A stretch of 64,000 bases of DNA, from assembly GCA_029891385.1 (NCBI GenBank), contig CM057230.1, forward strand, positions 34,489,402-34,553,401, given 5' to 3'. A program made the position numbers and the translations under genes. This document shows positions 1 to 11,194 of this stretch, piece by piece (the first letter of the stretch is position 1; each line of letters starts with the position of its first letter). This stretch comes from Erythroxylum novogranatense (Eukaryota; Streptophyta; Magnoliopsida; Malpighiales; Erythroxylaceae). Below the pieces are notes generated by a model. The model saw only the letters and a list, made by a program, of their open reading frames with translations, searched no databases and had not been told where the DNA came from.

Positions 1-620
1 TAAAATCCTGAAAATATTCATGTAGCATGTTCTGAACATGTAGTAACCTATATAATTTTCTCATGATTTATTGAAATTGTTTCATTGATCATTTCGAGCA
101 ATGTACAGAACTGGACAGTTTTGTGAAAATTGTTGGGACTGTTTTGCTTGGCTTGATTGAGTGTGCTTTTTCAGTTCCATTCCTTGAACCATTTTAATGT
201 GATTAAAAATGTGTTATCTTGATGTAGTATGATTGCCAAACTGAATTGCTTGAAGTTGTTTATCCTAGAATTTTCGGATGCCTAATTGATCACAATAGCG
301 CCTCGTTAACATGTTGCATTATCTTGTTTGTTTTGACCGTCATATTTTTTATGGCATGTGCTGAAGTAAATTTGATAATGTATGTGCTAGCTAGAGATGC
401 TTAGGTTGATAATTAGGTGTTCCTAAATTATTTGGAAATTAATGAGTTTTGACTCATTTCAAGTTTTTCATATAGTTTGACTATTTAAGGCATTCATGAA
501 TCAATGAAGTGTTCATTGAGGCATCAATTCACGATATTACCCTAGGTATAATGGTATTGTGAATTGGAATTGCATGGATTGAGGAATTAGCCGATTAGAG
601 TTTTAGCAAAATTCCTGGAT

Positions 621-839
621 AAGTCGACTTATATGGGACATAAGTCGACTTGTTCGCTTAATAAGTCGACTTGTTTTACGGATAAGTCGACTTGTTTCAA
701 GAATAAGTCGACTTGTTCAAGATCTCAAGATATAAGTCGACTTGTTCATGGGCAGATGACATAAGTCGACTTGTGTCATACAAGTCGACTTGTGTGTGGT
801 AGAAGCATAAGTCGACTTGCATTTGATGAAAGTCGACTT
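621..839. repeat. Array of ten AAGTCGACTT palindromes in copia leader
   Basis: The perfect palindrome AAGTCGACTT starts at 621, 642, 663, 684, 705, 734, 763, 782, 809 and 830. The first five are exactly 21 bp apart, as are the last two; 29 bp occurs twice. Spacers are unrelated AT-rich sequence. The array lies in the untranslated leader, upstream of gag. The same word recurs in the LTR of the same element. Confidence 0.95.
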
Positions 840-1041
840 GTGGCATGCATAGTGGGATGATGGATGATTTTAGGTATAGACTCAATGTGATTGATGAAAT
901 GCCCTAAATCATATCATATAGTCATGGTGACTATAATCCCACGGCTTGGAGAAGAAGTAGATGAGACCCAAATCCTCCTCGGTATATGAAAACTAACGCC
1001 TTCCATTAATATGGTAAGAACCGAGTTTTTATAGGGTTGGG

Positions 1042-1432
1042 TTGTTGAGCTAACCTCAAGCTCGCTCTATCTGAATATGTTGAACCATGAAAATGAGATT
1101 TTCAGATTAATGGGTCGGTTTTCCTAGAAGCGTTGATTTGTTGAGCTAACCTCAAGGTCAACGTGGACAGAGGCGTAAATGGGTAGCATACATCGATGTA
1201 TGCGCATCAAAGAGTTGATACCAATGTAAGTGCATACATCAACAAGTTGATAAAGACTGATCGATAGTTGTGTCTAAGATGTAATTGGTATATCCGATAC
1301 CTCCCGAGACATAAGGTGGCTTGTTGAGCAAACTCAAGGCCATTCTTAATGTCGGTTATCGATGATACAATTGGTATGACCGATACCTACCGATTGACCT
1401 AAGTTGTGGCTTATCGGGTAAACCCAAGGTCA
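1042..1432. repeat. Dispersed hairpin repeats in copia leader
   Basis: Four copies of a unit resembling TTGTTGAGCTAACCTCAAGG begin near 1042, 1138, 1321 and 1409; the last is diverged. Its core is an inverted repeat, TTGAG-CTAAC-CTCAA, five-base arms around a five-base loop. A second hairpin, GGTAT-N5-ATACC, occurs near 1288 and 1373. The equivalent four copies are present in copy B at about 56465-56850, so the structure is a family property. Confidence 0.75.
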
Positions 1433-1619
1433 CTCTTAGCAATGTCGGATATCGACCCACTAGACATTATGTCACTTTGTTTCTCTGGATTAAGTAAAGA
1501 GGGTTATGGATTCTAGGAAACTAGTGGGAGCCATATGCATATCATGCAAGTCCTTATGATCACGCAGCATTTCTATTCTATCATTCCTTCTCTCTATCGC
1601 TAGGTTGATTGAAGAAGTC

Positions 1620-2410
1620 TTTCGAGGTGAATTTACGCTCTCTATTCGGACCGAATTTTCTTGATTGGTGAGGAATCGAGAATTGTTCTTAGATCCGAGG
1701 CGGGATACGTCTAGATGTTCCACTTCCGCCAGCACTCGCTTTGTCGATGCTTTCGATAAGGATCGAAAGTATATTGTAAGCATCTAAAGGGCGTTGATAT
1801 GGATACTTGCTTTATGCTTGCCTCGATGTCACTAGAGCTGCAGGAGCAAGACGAGTCCATGGATGCTCACTCTATAGTATTTTATCTTAGGGAGCCGTTT
1901 GATGAGTAAGTTCGATGCGAAAGGTTCGAGACCTCAAGGCTTCTCTTCACTATTAAAGATGGCTCCAGGATATCCGCCGGCAAGATGCCTCAAGATGAAT
2001 GGCTATATTGAGAGATTGGCCGTCTTAGGATTTGTAATGGATTATGAGTTAAGTAGAGACTTAATTTAGTTGGATTGTCGATGGTTATTCACGGTTTGTG
2101 ATAAACTATCGGATAAACCAAATATCCACAACAATTCTCGGTGATCAATCTGCCAAGACACAGTGAAAGGTGCTATCAAGAAGGATAGCAAGCAAGTCTT
2201 AATGGTGGATGCTTCTTCTTCTAGTTCAAAGAAGAAAAGGCCAAGAAACCAAAGGAAGTGCCATCAAGGAAAACCAAAGCGCCCCAAAAGGATTTTGCTT
2301 TCATTGTGGCAAGTCTAGCCACTAGAGGCGAAACTGTAAAATCTATCTGGAGTCCTTGAAGCAGAAGAAGGCATCAGATGCCTCTACTCCTTCAATTATG
2401 TTTGTCATTG
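1620..2410 (+). pseudogene. Copia gag remnant, copy A
   Basis: Gag-like sequence spread over several frames. Near 1650 a reading with GPNFLDW is followed at once by a TGA stop (1669-1671). Near 1800-1900 the reading MLASMSLELQ resembles the copia gag core. Near 1970-2120 comes the gag segment that copy B keeps open (PQDASKMDGY to ELINLL). At 2290-2340 a CCHC zinc knuckle, CFHCGKSSH then RRNC, is broken by a TAG at 2323-2325. The protein would form the virus-like particle. No full-length product is possible. The same TGA and TAG are present in copy B. Confidence 0.8.
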
Positions 2411-2429
2411 AGGTTAAAACTATTCCTGA

Positions 2430-3550
2430 TCCAAACATATCGGTATTTGATACCGGATGTGGCTCATACATATGAAATGATATGCAGGGCCTCAGGGACA
2501 GTAGAAAGCTCATTCAAGGAGAACTAGACCTTCGTGTAGGTAATGCAGCAAGAGTTGCTACATTAGCCATAGACACTTATGTCTTGCTACTCCCTACTGG
2601 GCTTATATTCAAATTGGATGATTGACAATTTGTACCTGTTTTAAACATAGAACATATTGTATGTTTTATTTTTAATTAGAGCTGGTTTCCATTGGACTTT
2701 TAGTAGCAATGGTTGTTCTATTAGTTCGAATGGAATGCTCTATGGTACTGGTACATTATGCAATAGAAATGACATATTAGATATGTCATATCCAGTTATG
2801 AATGTCAATGACGCGAAAAGACATAATCGAGATAATTTAAAATCAACTTACTTATGGCATTGTCGACTTGGCCATATAAATGAGACACGCATCGCTAAGC
2901 TCCATAAGAGTGGATGTTTAGGGTCATTTGATTATGAATCATATGACACATGCGAATCTTGTTTATTAGGCAAGATGACTAAGTTATCCTTTAAAGGAAA
3001 GGGTGAACGAGTGAATGGAATATTAGACCTAATACATTCGGATGTATGTGGTCTGATGTCCATCCATGCCAGAAGTGGTTGTTTTTACTTCATTACTTTT
3101 ATCGGTGATTATTCACGATATGGGTACCTGTATCTGTAGAGATACAAATCTGAAACGTTTGAAACGTTCAAATAATTCAGAAATGAAGTAGAAAACTAAC
3201 TTGATAAAAGTATGAATACATTACGATCTGATCGTGGTGGAAAATGCTTAGACCAATAGTTTTTGATTATCTCAGAGATAATGAGATTTTATCTCAGTAC
3301 ACTCCACCTTGCACGCCGCAGCACAATAGTGTGGCTGAAAGGAGATATCGAACCTTGTTAGACATGGTGCGATTGATGATAGTTTTGCACAGTTTTGGGG
3401 ATATGCGCTTGAGACAGCTGTTTACTTGCTAAATAGAGTTCCATTAAAGGCAGTTGTGGTTACTCCATATGGAGATATGGATTAACTGAAAGCCCTATCT
3501 TTCTCATCTGAAAGTTTGGGGTTGTCCTGCTTACGTGAAGCGGACACAGT
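2430..3550 (+). pseudogene. Copia protease and integrase remnant, copy A
   Basis: A protease active-site motif (VFDTGCGSYI) is near 2450. The longest open stretch, 2657-3139, carries the GAG-pre-integrase domain with HCRLGH and CESCLLGKM, which form the HHCC zinc site, and then the start of the integrase core with LIHSDVCG holding the first catalytic Asp. The core continues after stops: RSDRGG near 3225 (second Asp) and HNSVAERR near 3325 (catalytic Glu). Shared stops with copy B are TAA at 3173-3175 and TAA at 3197-3199. Intact integrase would insert the cDNA; this copy cannot make it. Confidence 0.85.
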
Positions 3551-3956
3551 CAGATACATTTGATGTAAAAGCTGACAAGTGTTTGTTCGTGGAATATCAA
3601 TTCTACCTTGCTGAGGAACAAAAGTTGTTTGTTTCCAAGCATCTTTGTTTTCTTAAAGAAAGAGTTTCTTTTACAAGAGGACGGTGGGAGCAAAGTTGAA
3701 CTTGGAGAAGTTCAAGATGCTCGAACAAACATAGATCAATCGCTCGAACTCAAGCATCACTCATATAGATGAGGTAACAGTTCAACCTTCTACTACACAC
3801 AATTTCAGAGGTTAAGTAGGATACGCCTGTTCTAGAGATATGAATTTCTTGTAAAGGAGCAGAATGGCGTATTGCTCATATGAGATGATGCGCCTACTAC
3901 TATGAGCAGGTTCTTAAAAGTTCGAGTCGGAACATGGCTTTGTGCCATGAAATCAA

Positions 3957-5260
3957 ATGGATTCCATGTATGAAAACCAAGTATGGACTTTGGTTGTTAC
4001 ACGAGGGATAAAACCCACGAGGTGCAAAGGAGTTTTCGTAAGAAAACCAACATGGATGGTAATTTGATTACCTATAAAGCAATGCTTCTGGTTAAAGGAT
4101 TTCGTCATAGACAAAGAGTTGACTATGACAAAACCTTGACCAGAAGCAATGCTTAAATCCATTAGGATACTCTAGCCATTGCCACTCATTATGATTATGA
4201 GATATGGCAAATGGATGTGAAGACAGCTTTCCTGAGAGGAAATCTACCCGAGGATGTGTATGACACAACCTGAGGGCTTCACTTCCATCGATGGCGAAAA
4301 GGTATGCAAGCTTCAGAAATCCATGTTTGGATTGAAGCAAGCATCCAGGAGTTCGAATATCCGTTTTGATGAGGTACTCAAAGAGTTTGATTTCTCACAA
4401 AATCCGGATGATCATTGTGTGTATAAGAAGGTTAATGGGACTGCAATCGTATTCCTTGTGTTGTATGTAGATGACATACTGTTACTAGGAAACGATGTCT
4501 CTATGCTGCAATCAGTTAAAATTTGGTTGTCCAATCAATTTGCGATGAAAGACCTTTGTGAAGCAACTTATATCCTAGGGATATAGCTTTATAGAGATAA
4601 ATCAAAAGGTTGCTTGGTCTTTCACAATCATCGTGCATAGATGAGATGCTAAAGAGGTTCAAGATGGAACAATGCTATGACGAGTCCCGATGTATCGTAT
4701 GCTCTAAGTGTTACGAGCGGATACCAATCGGATCTGGTGAGGGTCTTTGGGTGGTGTCAAGAATATCCTCAAGTACTTGCGAAGCACTAAGGATGTTTTC
4801 TTGATCTATGGAGATGGAAATCTCCAGTGGCGGGCATTCAGATGCTAGTATTTAATCGATAAGGATGATTCTAAATCACAATCGGGTTATATACATTCAC
4901 ACCGAATAGCGTGGCGGTCAATTGGAAAAGTTCCAAACAAGAGAGGACTGGCTGATTCATCAACCGAGGTAGAGTACATTGCCGCGTGAGATGCATGAAG
5001 GAAGCGGTTTGGATCGAAGTTCATTATCGAACTTGATCTGGTCCCTAGCCGTGATGGGCCCATAGGATTGTATTGTGATACAATGGGGCTAGTCTTGTGA
5101 GCAAAGGAACCAAGGTCTTATCGACGATCCGAACTCGTACTACCGATTCCATTTGATTCGGAGATCATTAGTCAACATGATATCTGAGAGAGAATTCCAC
5201 AGAGCAAAGTGTTGTTGTTAGTTGACAAAGCCATAGTCACAGGAGAATTGTGATTCTCAT
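3957..5260 (+). pseudogene. Copia reverse transcriptase-RNase H remnant, copy A
   Basis: RT starts near 3957 with a reading like MDSMYENQVWTL. It continues through IWQMDVK near 4205 and then frameshifts at 4256-4264, where two bases are missing before MTQPEGF. The stretch 4254-4586 holds KSMFGLKQASR and the catalytic YVDDILLLGN, and ends at a TAG (4584-4586) before LYRDKSK. RNase H remains follow at about 4840-5060. The frameshift and the TAG are both present in copy B. The enzyme would copy the RNA genome into DNA; no active protein is possible here. Confidence 0.88.
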
Positions 5261-5305
5261 GGACTCGCTTATGGTATTAGATACTAAGGCGATTGACTTT
5301 AGGTC

Positions 5306-5317
5306 AAGTGGGAGATT
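5306..5317 (+). promoter_or_regulatory. Copia polypurine tract, copy A
   Basis: AAGTGGGAG lies directly before the 3' LTR start TGTAAG at 5318. This is the expected position of the primer for plus-strand DNA synthesis. The same tract sits next to the 3' LTR of copy B. Confidence 0.85.
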
Positions 5318-6663
5318 TGTAAGTGATAAGTCGACTTGTACCATGTGTAAGTCGACTTACACATGTTCGGTACCGATAAGTCGACTTGTTCAAGGTCGGT
5401 ACTGTTTATTTGTGCCCTAAAGGCAATCCCCTTTAGCGCGTTTTATTCAAAGTCGTGTGTAGACTTTATGAATAAATAAAGAAAAGGCATTATTCATTAA
5501 TTTGATATTCATAAACATTGTTTATGAATTGATTGGATCTTTAATCGAATTAATGAAGTCCATGATATATGACATAGCATGAAGGAAATTATGATGTGTT
5601 CATACTCCTGAGATTCCTATCATGTGCAATTATGTCAAGATCTAAACTCTCCTAGTCATAGGATTAATGAGATGGACATCATTAATCCGGATAGACTAGC
5701 ACATGTCATATTCCTTGATTGGATCAAGCGGTGGATCTCGTAAGCTGTAAATATGAGATATTTAGAATTGACATGTGGATGCTTACTAGCGGTAGTAAGT
5801 TCATTGGATGACCTGCCATGAGATCATCACATGAATACCTTATCTAAGTGTCAGTGATAATCTCATCATAGCAATGGTGCAAGTATCCTTAGACTTGAGG
5901 TACTCAAGGATATCTTAGATACTGATCATGTGCTTTGACTCCATTCCTTGTTGCCTTCGAGAGGTAACTCATAGGGTGGTGCTTGGGTGCACTTGAGGTA
6001 TTGAAGATAATTGAGTAGCCAATAAAGGATTCACCTTACGGATTAGCGGAAGAGATACCCGTGGCCTCTTGTCAGGATCATTACTAAGGCTGGCCATCAT
6101 GTATGACATGAAGAGTGTCTTCATTGACATATAGAGTAATGAGTCCCAGGACGAGAACTGATATCACTTGGGCTAGACTCAGTCTAGTGAGAGTTGACAC
6201 TTTGACCATACTCATAACCAAGTGGGGTATAGGATGGTGAAAGGACGAATTGTACGGTAATTATACATGGAAGGGTTCGTGATCCGGTTCGTGATGAATA
6301 CATCAAACCGATTACTTTTCGGTCATTAGGGGTCATGATGTGTTGCTAGATACCGCTCATGACTTGCTCAGATTAATTGTTAATCTAAGTGGCCAACATA
6401 ACCGGAACCTAAAGGGTCACACGATAAGAGTGATTCAGAGAATCTGTAAAATAGTAATTGGACAGAGTTCCAATTATGGAGAGCATTAGGATTAACTGGA
6501 TCCCAATGGGATTGGGATATGTCCCGATGAGATCGCGACATCGATATTGCTAAGAAAGGTTTCCGGAGCTGTTTCAGCACCGGGGCCCGCTAGGCCGGTA
6601 GGACCGACCCCAGTTGGACTGGACCTTAGCAATTATATATTAATTGATTAATTAAGTAATTAA

Positions 6664-6699
<36 letters not shown>

Positions 6700-7259
6700 A
6701 TGTGCGTTGAAAGTGGGAGAAGAAATGTTAAAAGCTTTGAAAAGTCAAACATCATTTATTACTTTCCTTAAATGATGTGCCATCCACTTGTAAGCTACTC
6801 ATTGGTGTCTTAAAAGTTAATGAACACCAATATATATGCTGCTTGTTTCGTGGATGGCTACATATATGAGAGTTTCGATGGTTTCCTAAAAGGTTAAGAG
6901 AGAAAAATGCTTAAGTGTTAAGCAAAAGGTGAAAAAGGGTTTTCATTTCTTTATTTTCTCTTAAGGCATCATCGATTCTGCTCTTCTTCTCCAAGAATCC
7001 AACGTCATCTGAAGCTCTCCAGACGTAGGTAGGCTCTAGCGAGCTTTAACTGCTCTAGCTATTCCTGTGTCAAAGGGTTTGATTCGGTTAGATTTTCTGA
7101 TCTCTGCGTGGATCACCTTTAGAGATAGTCTCTTTTGGCTATTTAGGTTGATGTCTTCATACCGATACTTGGATCCTGGGATTCGGGAAAGTCCTGGGAA
7201 CAAAAATTTTTGTTTTCCGCTGCCGGTACATGTGATGTACCTCCCGGGATTTTCCTACA
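5318..7259 (+). repeat. Copia 3' LTR, copy A
   Basis: Begins TGTAAGT and ends CCTACA, giving TG...CA termini. Length is 1942 bp, close to the two LTRs of copy B (1952 and 1946 bp), to which it is homologous throughout in inverse orientation. Near its start are AAGTCGACTT palindromes at 5328, 5349 and 5378 (steps of 21 and 29 bp). It also carries a TA microsatellite at 6670-6695. Confidence 0.95.
6670..6695. repeat. (TA)n microsatellite in copia LTR
   Basis: Uninterrupted TA dinucleotides following a TAATTAAT-rich stretch. The LTRs of copy B carry the TTAATTAA stretch but not this expansion. Confidence 0.9.
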
Positions 7260-7353
7260 CTCTTGCCCCTGATCGTCCTCTTTCTTCTCGTCGGTCGCCC
7301 GTATTCGCATTCTGCCTCCCTTCATCGTTTCTGTCATTCTGTCTCCAATATTG

Positions 7354-8726
7354 TCATCTGTTGTCGGGCCGACCAGTCTTATGCTCGTTGTCTCGATCAA
7401 CATTTGGCTCGTGTTTCACAAATCGGCCCAACCTTCCCTTTTGAATGAGGAATTCGATTTCTCTCTTCAATTGCCGGCAATCTTTCGTGTCATGAGCGAT
7501 GTCTTTGTGGAAACGAAAATATAAATTGGGGTTCCTATCCTTGGAGGGAGTTTTCATCTTCTCGAGTTCCTGGATAGTTTCCCCATCCACTTTTATGGCC
7601 GCCAGTACTTCTACATATCGCCTATTAAGTGGGGTAAACTCCTGTCGATATCCCTGTCGATCGGTCGATTTTCTCCAGTTCGATTGGCCTTTCTGTCGCT
7701 TGGGCAAGCCACTCACTCTGTTGTTTGGCGAGCGATCATCCATTCTACGCTTCGTATTCTTCAGCACTTCTTCGAGCTGAATGTACTTGTCCGCTCTGTT
7801 TCTTATTTCCTGAACAGATCGGGGCTGATCGAGGGCTAATGATTTTTTGAACTCCTCATCCCTCGTGTTGTTCATCAGTGCTGCCAATATGGACGAGCAA
7901 GTGAGGTCGGGGACTTCAACTGCTTCATTATTGAATCGAGTAAGGAATTCCCGTAGGCTCTCGTTCCTCCCTTGCGTTAATTGCATTACTTCCAAGGCCG
8001 TCTTCTGCGGCCGCTTACTTGTGCAAACTGGTTGAGGAATAGCAGTCTGAAGTCCTCAAAGCACGTGATACAGCTCGGAGGTAAGCTATTGAACCACCGT
8101 CGAGCTCCCTCTTGAAAGGTCGTACAGAAAGCCTTGCATTGAATGGCATCTGGTACGCAGTGCAGATTCATCATCGACTGGAAGTGTTGTAGGTAGTCCA
8201 GGGGATCGATCTTTCCTGTGTATTTTTTGGGCGTTGGTATTTTGGTGCCAGGGGTCGGGAGGCTATCCAAGATTGTCGGAGTAAAGGGAGAGCTATATTG
8301 AGCTGTTGGGCGATCCGAGCGGAATCACATTGCCGCATTGATCCGATCACCCATGACTTTTTCTAGGGCTTCGGTGGGGTGGCGACCGGTTGTCATACTG
8401 GTCTGTCGCATAAACGACTGCTGTTGTGCCGGCTGAGACTGTAAAATTTGGCGAATCAACAGATCAGTCGCTTCCTCAATCTGTTTTCGAGTGAGGGAGG
8501 TGTGCACAGGCGCAGGGGGGATCTGCATCTGATTGGTGCTGGAGATTCGAGCGCATATTGATTCCAGCGTTATCTTCCAAGGCTGCGCTCTGTTCTTCCT
8601 GTTCCAAGGTTTGAGGTTGCGGTTGATCATTCGGGTCTGAAGATTCCATGTGGCAAACATGATGTGCAGGCGGCAGGGTTGCAGGTAATTGTAAACCCAT
8701 GCGTTGCATCGCCAGAGCCGCGACAA
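7354..8726 (-). pseudogene. Tat-like gypsy gag (Retrotrans_gag) remnant
   Basis: Three overlapping minus-strand segments in different frames. 8325-8726 is an N-terminal Gln-rich part. 7986-8270 starts the gag core, with YLQHFQSMM, CKAFCTTFQEGARRWF and FLNQF. 7354-7995 continues it with QGRNESLREFLTRFN and ends with DTKDCRQLKREIEFLIQKG, a C-terminal block typical of Tat/Ogre-like gag. Gag would build the particle and bind element RNA. Frameshifts between segments mean the gene is broken, although the 213-residue last segment is still open. Confidence 0.8.
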
Positions 8727-8796
8727 CGGCTATATCAGGGTTTGTCGCTGTCGCCTGACTAATCTGTGTGTTTCTGAACGTGGTGCCCTAAAGTCG

Positions 8797-8813
8797 GGCC
8801 CCACGGTGGGGCC
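8797..8813. repeat. GC-rich perfect hairpin near Tat primer site
   Basis: GGCCCCACGGTGGGGCC: GGCCCCAC on the left pairs with GTGGGGCC on the right around the central base. On the minus strand ATTGGCCCC comes just before it, similar to the primer-binding region of Tat-type gypsy elements. Confidence 0.6.
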
Positions 8814-9255
8814 AATTGGTTATGCCGGATTTTGGCGGAACTGAACGTTGTCGTTTGGATCCATGAGGTTGGCTTCTTTCTGTAGTAACTCCGACGTGAA
8901 GGTCCCTGCAAAAAAAAAAGGCACGTCAGAGGTTGTGTCCCGATTAGCCCCTCCGACGCTCAAATCAGTCTTTTTGGTGAAGGTGAGATTGCTGTATGCA
9001 GAGGGAATTAGGTTATGATTGCGTACCTCTGTTATGACAAAGTTGTACCTTATATACGAAGTAATAACTAGGTTTAAGTCTTTACGTGTTTGCATGGGAG
9101 ACTTTCACCTACGGATGGGCCAATGAGGGCGTGGGCTGGACCTAGGCTTGGCATAGCCGATAGGTATAAGACTGATCTTTGAAGATTGAACCGATCGGCC
9201 CACACATCGTTGAGACTGGGTTCGGGCCCAGTACAACCGACCCGACCACTAATAA

Positions 9256-9639
9256 TTATAGCTTTAACATCTCATTTTAATCTTGAGTTTCAACCAACTA
9301 AATGTTCATATAGCTTTGATGAGTGGTGATATAATAGAGGAGGAGTATATATAACAACTTAAGGGTTTTGGGGTAAAGGTGAATAAACACTAGTTTTCCA
9401 TATTGAAGACGTCATTTTATAAATTGAATCAAACATTACAATAATAGTATTTAAAATTTCATAACATGGTTATATCTTTATATTTTAAAAAGAATATACT
9501 TAACTCTAATATATACTCTAAAATTTAGTAAGAGTAAGTTTGAAATTCTAATCTTATATATAGGTTACTGATTGCTTATCAACAATAACTTGAACATGTT
9601 CTAAAATATGCAGAAGTTGATTTTGAAAAATTTTAACAT
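9256..9639. other. AT-rich stretch, nothing recognised
   Basis: No open frame, RNA gene or clear repeat was seen. It lies between the Tat fragment and an old copia relic and could be decayed upstream sequence of that relic. Confidence 0.4.
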
Positions 9640-10560
9640 GACATATTTTGAAAAAACACAATTTGTTCATAGAGTGGACATTCATAGGGATAGGTCTAAG
9701 AAGGGTTTTAGTTTAGTTTAAAAAGATTATATCAATAACATGCAGGACTATAAGTCAGTTATAACATCTATAGTCAAAGGTGATAAGTTTCGCAAGGAGT
9801 AACATCCTTAAAATAAGGTGGAGGAAATGATCTTTCACTATAATAGCACATATGAGAATTTGATTCATATGTATGTACTATACATGATACTATCTTTACG
9901 GTTAATGTTATGTTCGATTTTTAAAAAAATTTAGTCAAAAGCATTCGGTTGCAAAGAAGAAAGAGATGGGATATATACGACAAAACATATATTATATATT
10001 GGCTTATAGGCATGTAGATGATTTGAATATTATTGGATATATTGACGCTGATCTTAGTGGTTATTTAAACAAAAAAACAAGTCTACTACAAGTTATATTT
10101 TTATATTAACTAGAGGAGTTGTATCTTGGAAGATTTCTAAATAGTTTATTATAGTGACTTTAATTATAGAACCAAAATTATAGTTTGATTCGAGATAGGA
10201 ACATATATCAAGTAGTTGAAGAACTTTACTAAAAGGTTAGAATTATTGACTTAGTTTTTAGAACTATTAAGGTTCATTATGAAAATTATATATTGCATTA
10301 ATCTTTAATAATACCTTAAAAACACTATCAAGCTAAGTATGTTGAGATTAAGTACTTTAACTTTCATGGATGAGTTGATAATGATGAAGTATTTTATAAG
10401 TATATATTATCAACAAAGAAATTTAGTTGACCTACTAATTAAAGAGCTTAGATTTGGTGATTTTTGTAAACAAGTAAAAATATGTGCATTATGATGTCTT
10501 ATGATATTTTGATCTAATGGGAGATTATGAATTTTATATTACATGTTTACGATATTATAA
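9640..10560 (+). pseudogene. Ancient copia RT/RNase H relic
   Basis: Short readings in order on the plus strand match the end of copia pol: HRDRSKKGF near 9690, NMQDYKS near 9740, KGDKFRKE near 9780, YIDADLSGYLN near 10040 (RNase H), SYIFILTRGVVSW near 10100 and NLVDLLIKELRFGD near 10425. Frames change and stops are frequent, so this is much older than copies A and B. The RNase H block is the best-preserved part. No LTRs could be placed. Confidence 0.7.
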
Positions 10561-11194
10561 ATTATTGTAGCTGGAGATAGTGCACTTTTTTGTTGTATTA
10601 TTATGTTTGAAATGTATGCTTACAGTTATCTTGATTATATATGAGCATATGTGACATTTTATCTAGACATGAGTTATGGCTTCTTTATCAAAGCAAATGT
10701 TTTGTTCCATAATTGATTTTTATGTTCATAACTATTTATGAAGTGGCCATATTTTGATGATTAGCCTCTGTATCCGATTGTTTGTCTCTTTTAAGGATTA
10801 TATGTCTTATTTTGAGATCATGGTTTTGATTTGAGACTAAGCTGACGTAGTTATACATTTGATTTTACAAGTTATGGATGCAACTTACTTTATATTAGTA
10901 CTACACAAAAGAGTTCATTTAATGAATTATTCATGTTTATGATTGATGTAAACTGAATTTATAATAAGTCTATTGAGCTAATATTAGGTCTATAGGTTTG
11001 CAAAAATAACTACATAAAGCGTCAAAAGTATTTCTAGTGAAGATACTTTTAAATCTCAAGTTAGAAAAAACTGAGGGATATTAAGTGTAAGGAAAAATCT
11101 ATAATTGAATTTAATGATAAGGATTACTAGTTTTTACTTGTAGGTATCTCCTTTTATAGGAAATTCTACAAGTAGTGTAATTAGCAATGTTATG
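10561..11194. other. AT-rich stretch, nothing recognised
   Basis: No coding or RNA signal seen. The first part may be the decayed 3' end of the copia relic upstream. Confidence 0.4.

Larger units (their letters stand above)
1..7259 (+). mobile_element. Ty1/copia LTR retrotransposon, copy A (5' end off-window)
   Basis: Internal region 1-5317 plus complete 3' LTR 5318-7259. The order gag, zinc knuckle, protease, integrase, RT, RNase H is the Ty1/copia order. The sequence at the left edge matches the leader of copy B (reverse strand, near 57850-57895), so about 0.5 kb of leader and the 5' LTR lie outside the window. Coding is broken by many stops and frameshifts. The LTR is about 1.94 kb and the leader before gag about 2 kb; both are long for copia. 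The element lies antisense in a Tat-like gag. Bases after the LTR are CTCTT, the expected target duplication, but the other flank is not visible. Confidence 0.93.
7260..9255 (-). mobile_element. Tat-like Ty3/gypsy element, 5' fragment
   Basis: A gypsy gag reads on the minus strand, preceded (at higher coordinates) by a GC-rich hairpin at 8797-8813 next to a probable primer-site region. The following 8820-9255 resembles the leader/LTR of Tat lineage elements (poly-A tract at about 8909, GC-rich blocks). Copia copy A interrupts it at 7259/7260, so the rest of the coding region lies outside the window. The right limit is approximate because no second LTR is available. Confidence 0.7.

Noticed and set aside
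621..839. CRISPR-like array of regularly spaced palindromes
   Set aside because: Repeats are 10 bp with 11 bp spacers, in a plant retrotransposon leader, with no cas genes; it does not fit CRISPR.
7067..7444. 125-residue plus-strand frame crossing the copia/Tat junction
   Set aside because: It spans an insertion boundary and is antisense to gag; a shadow frame.
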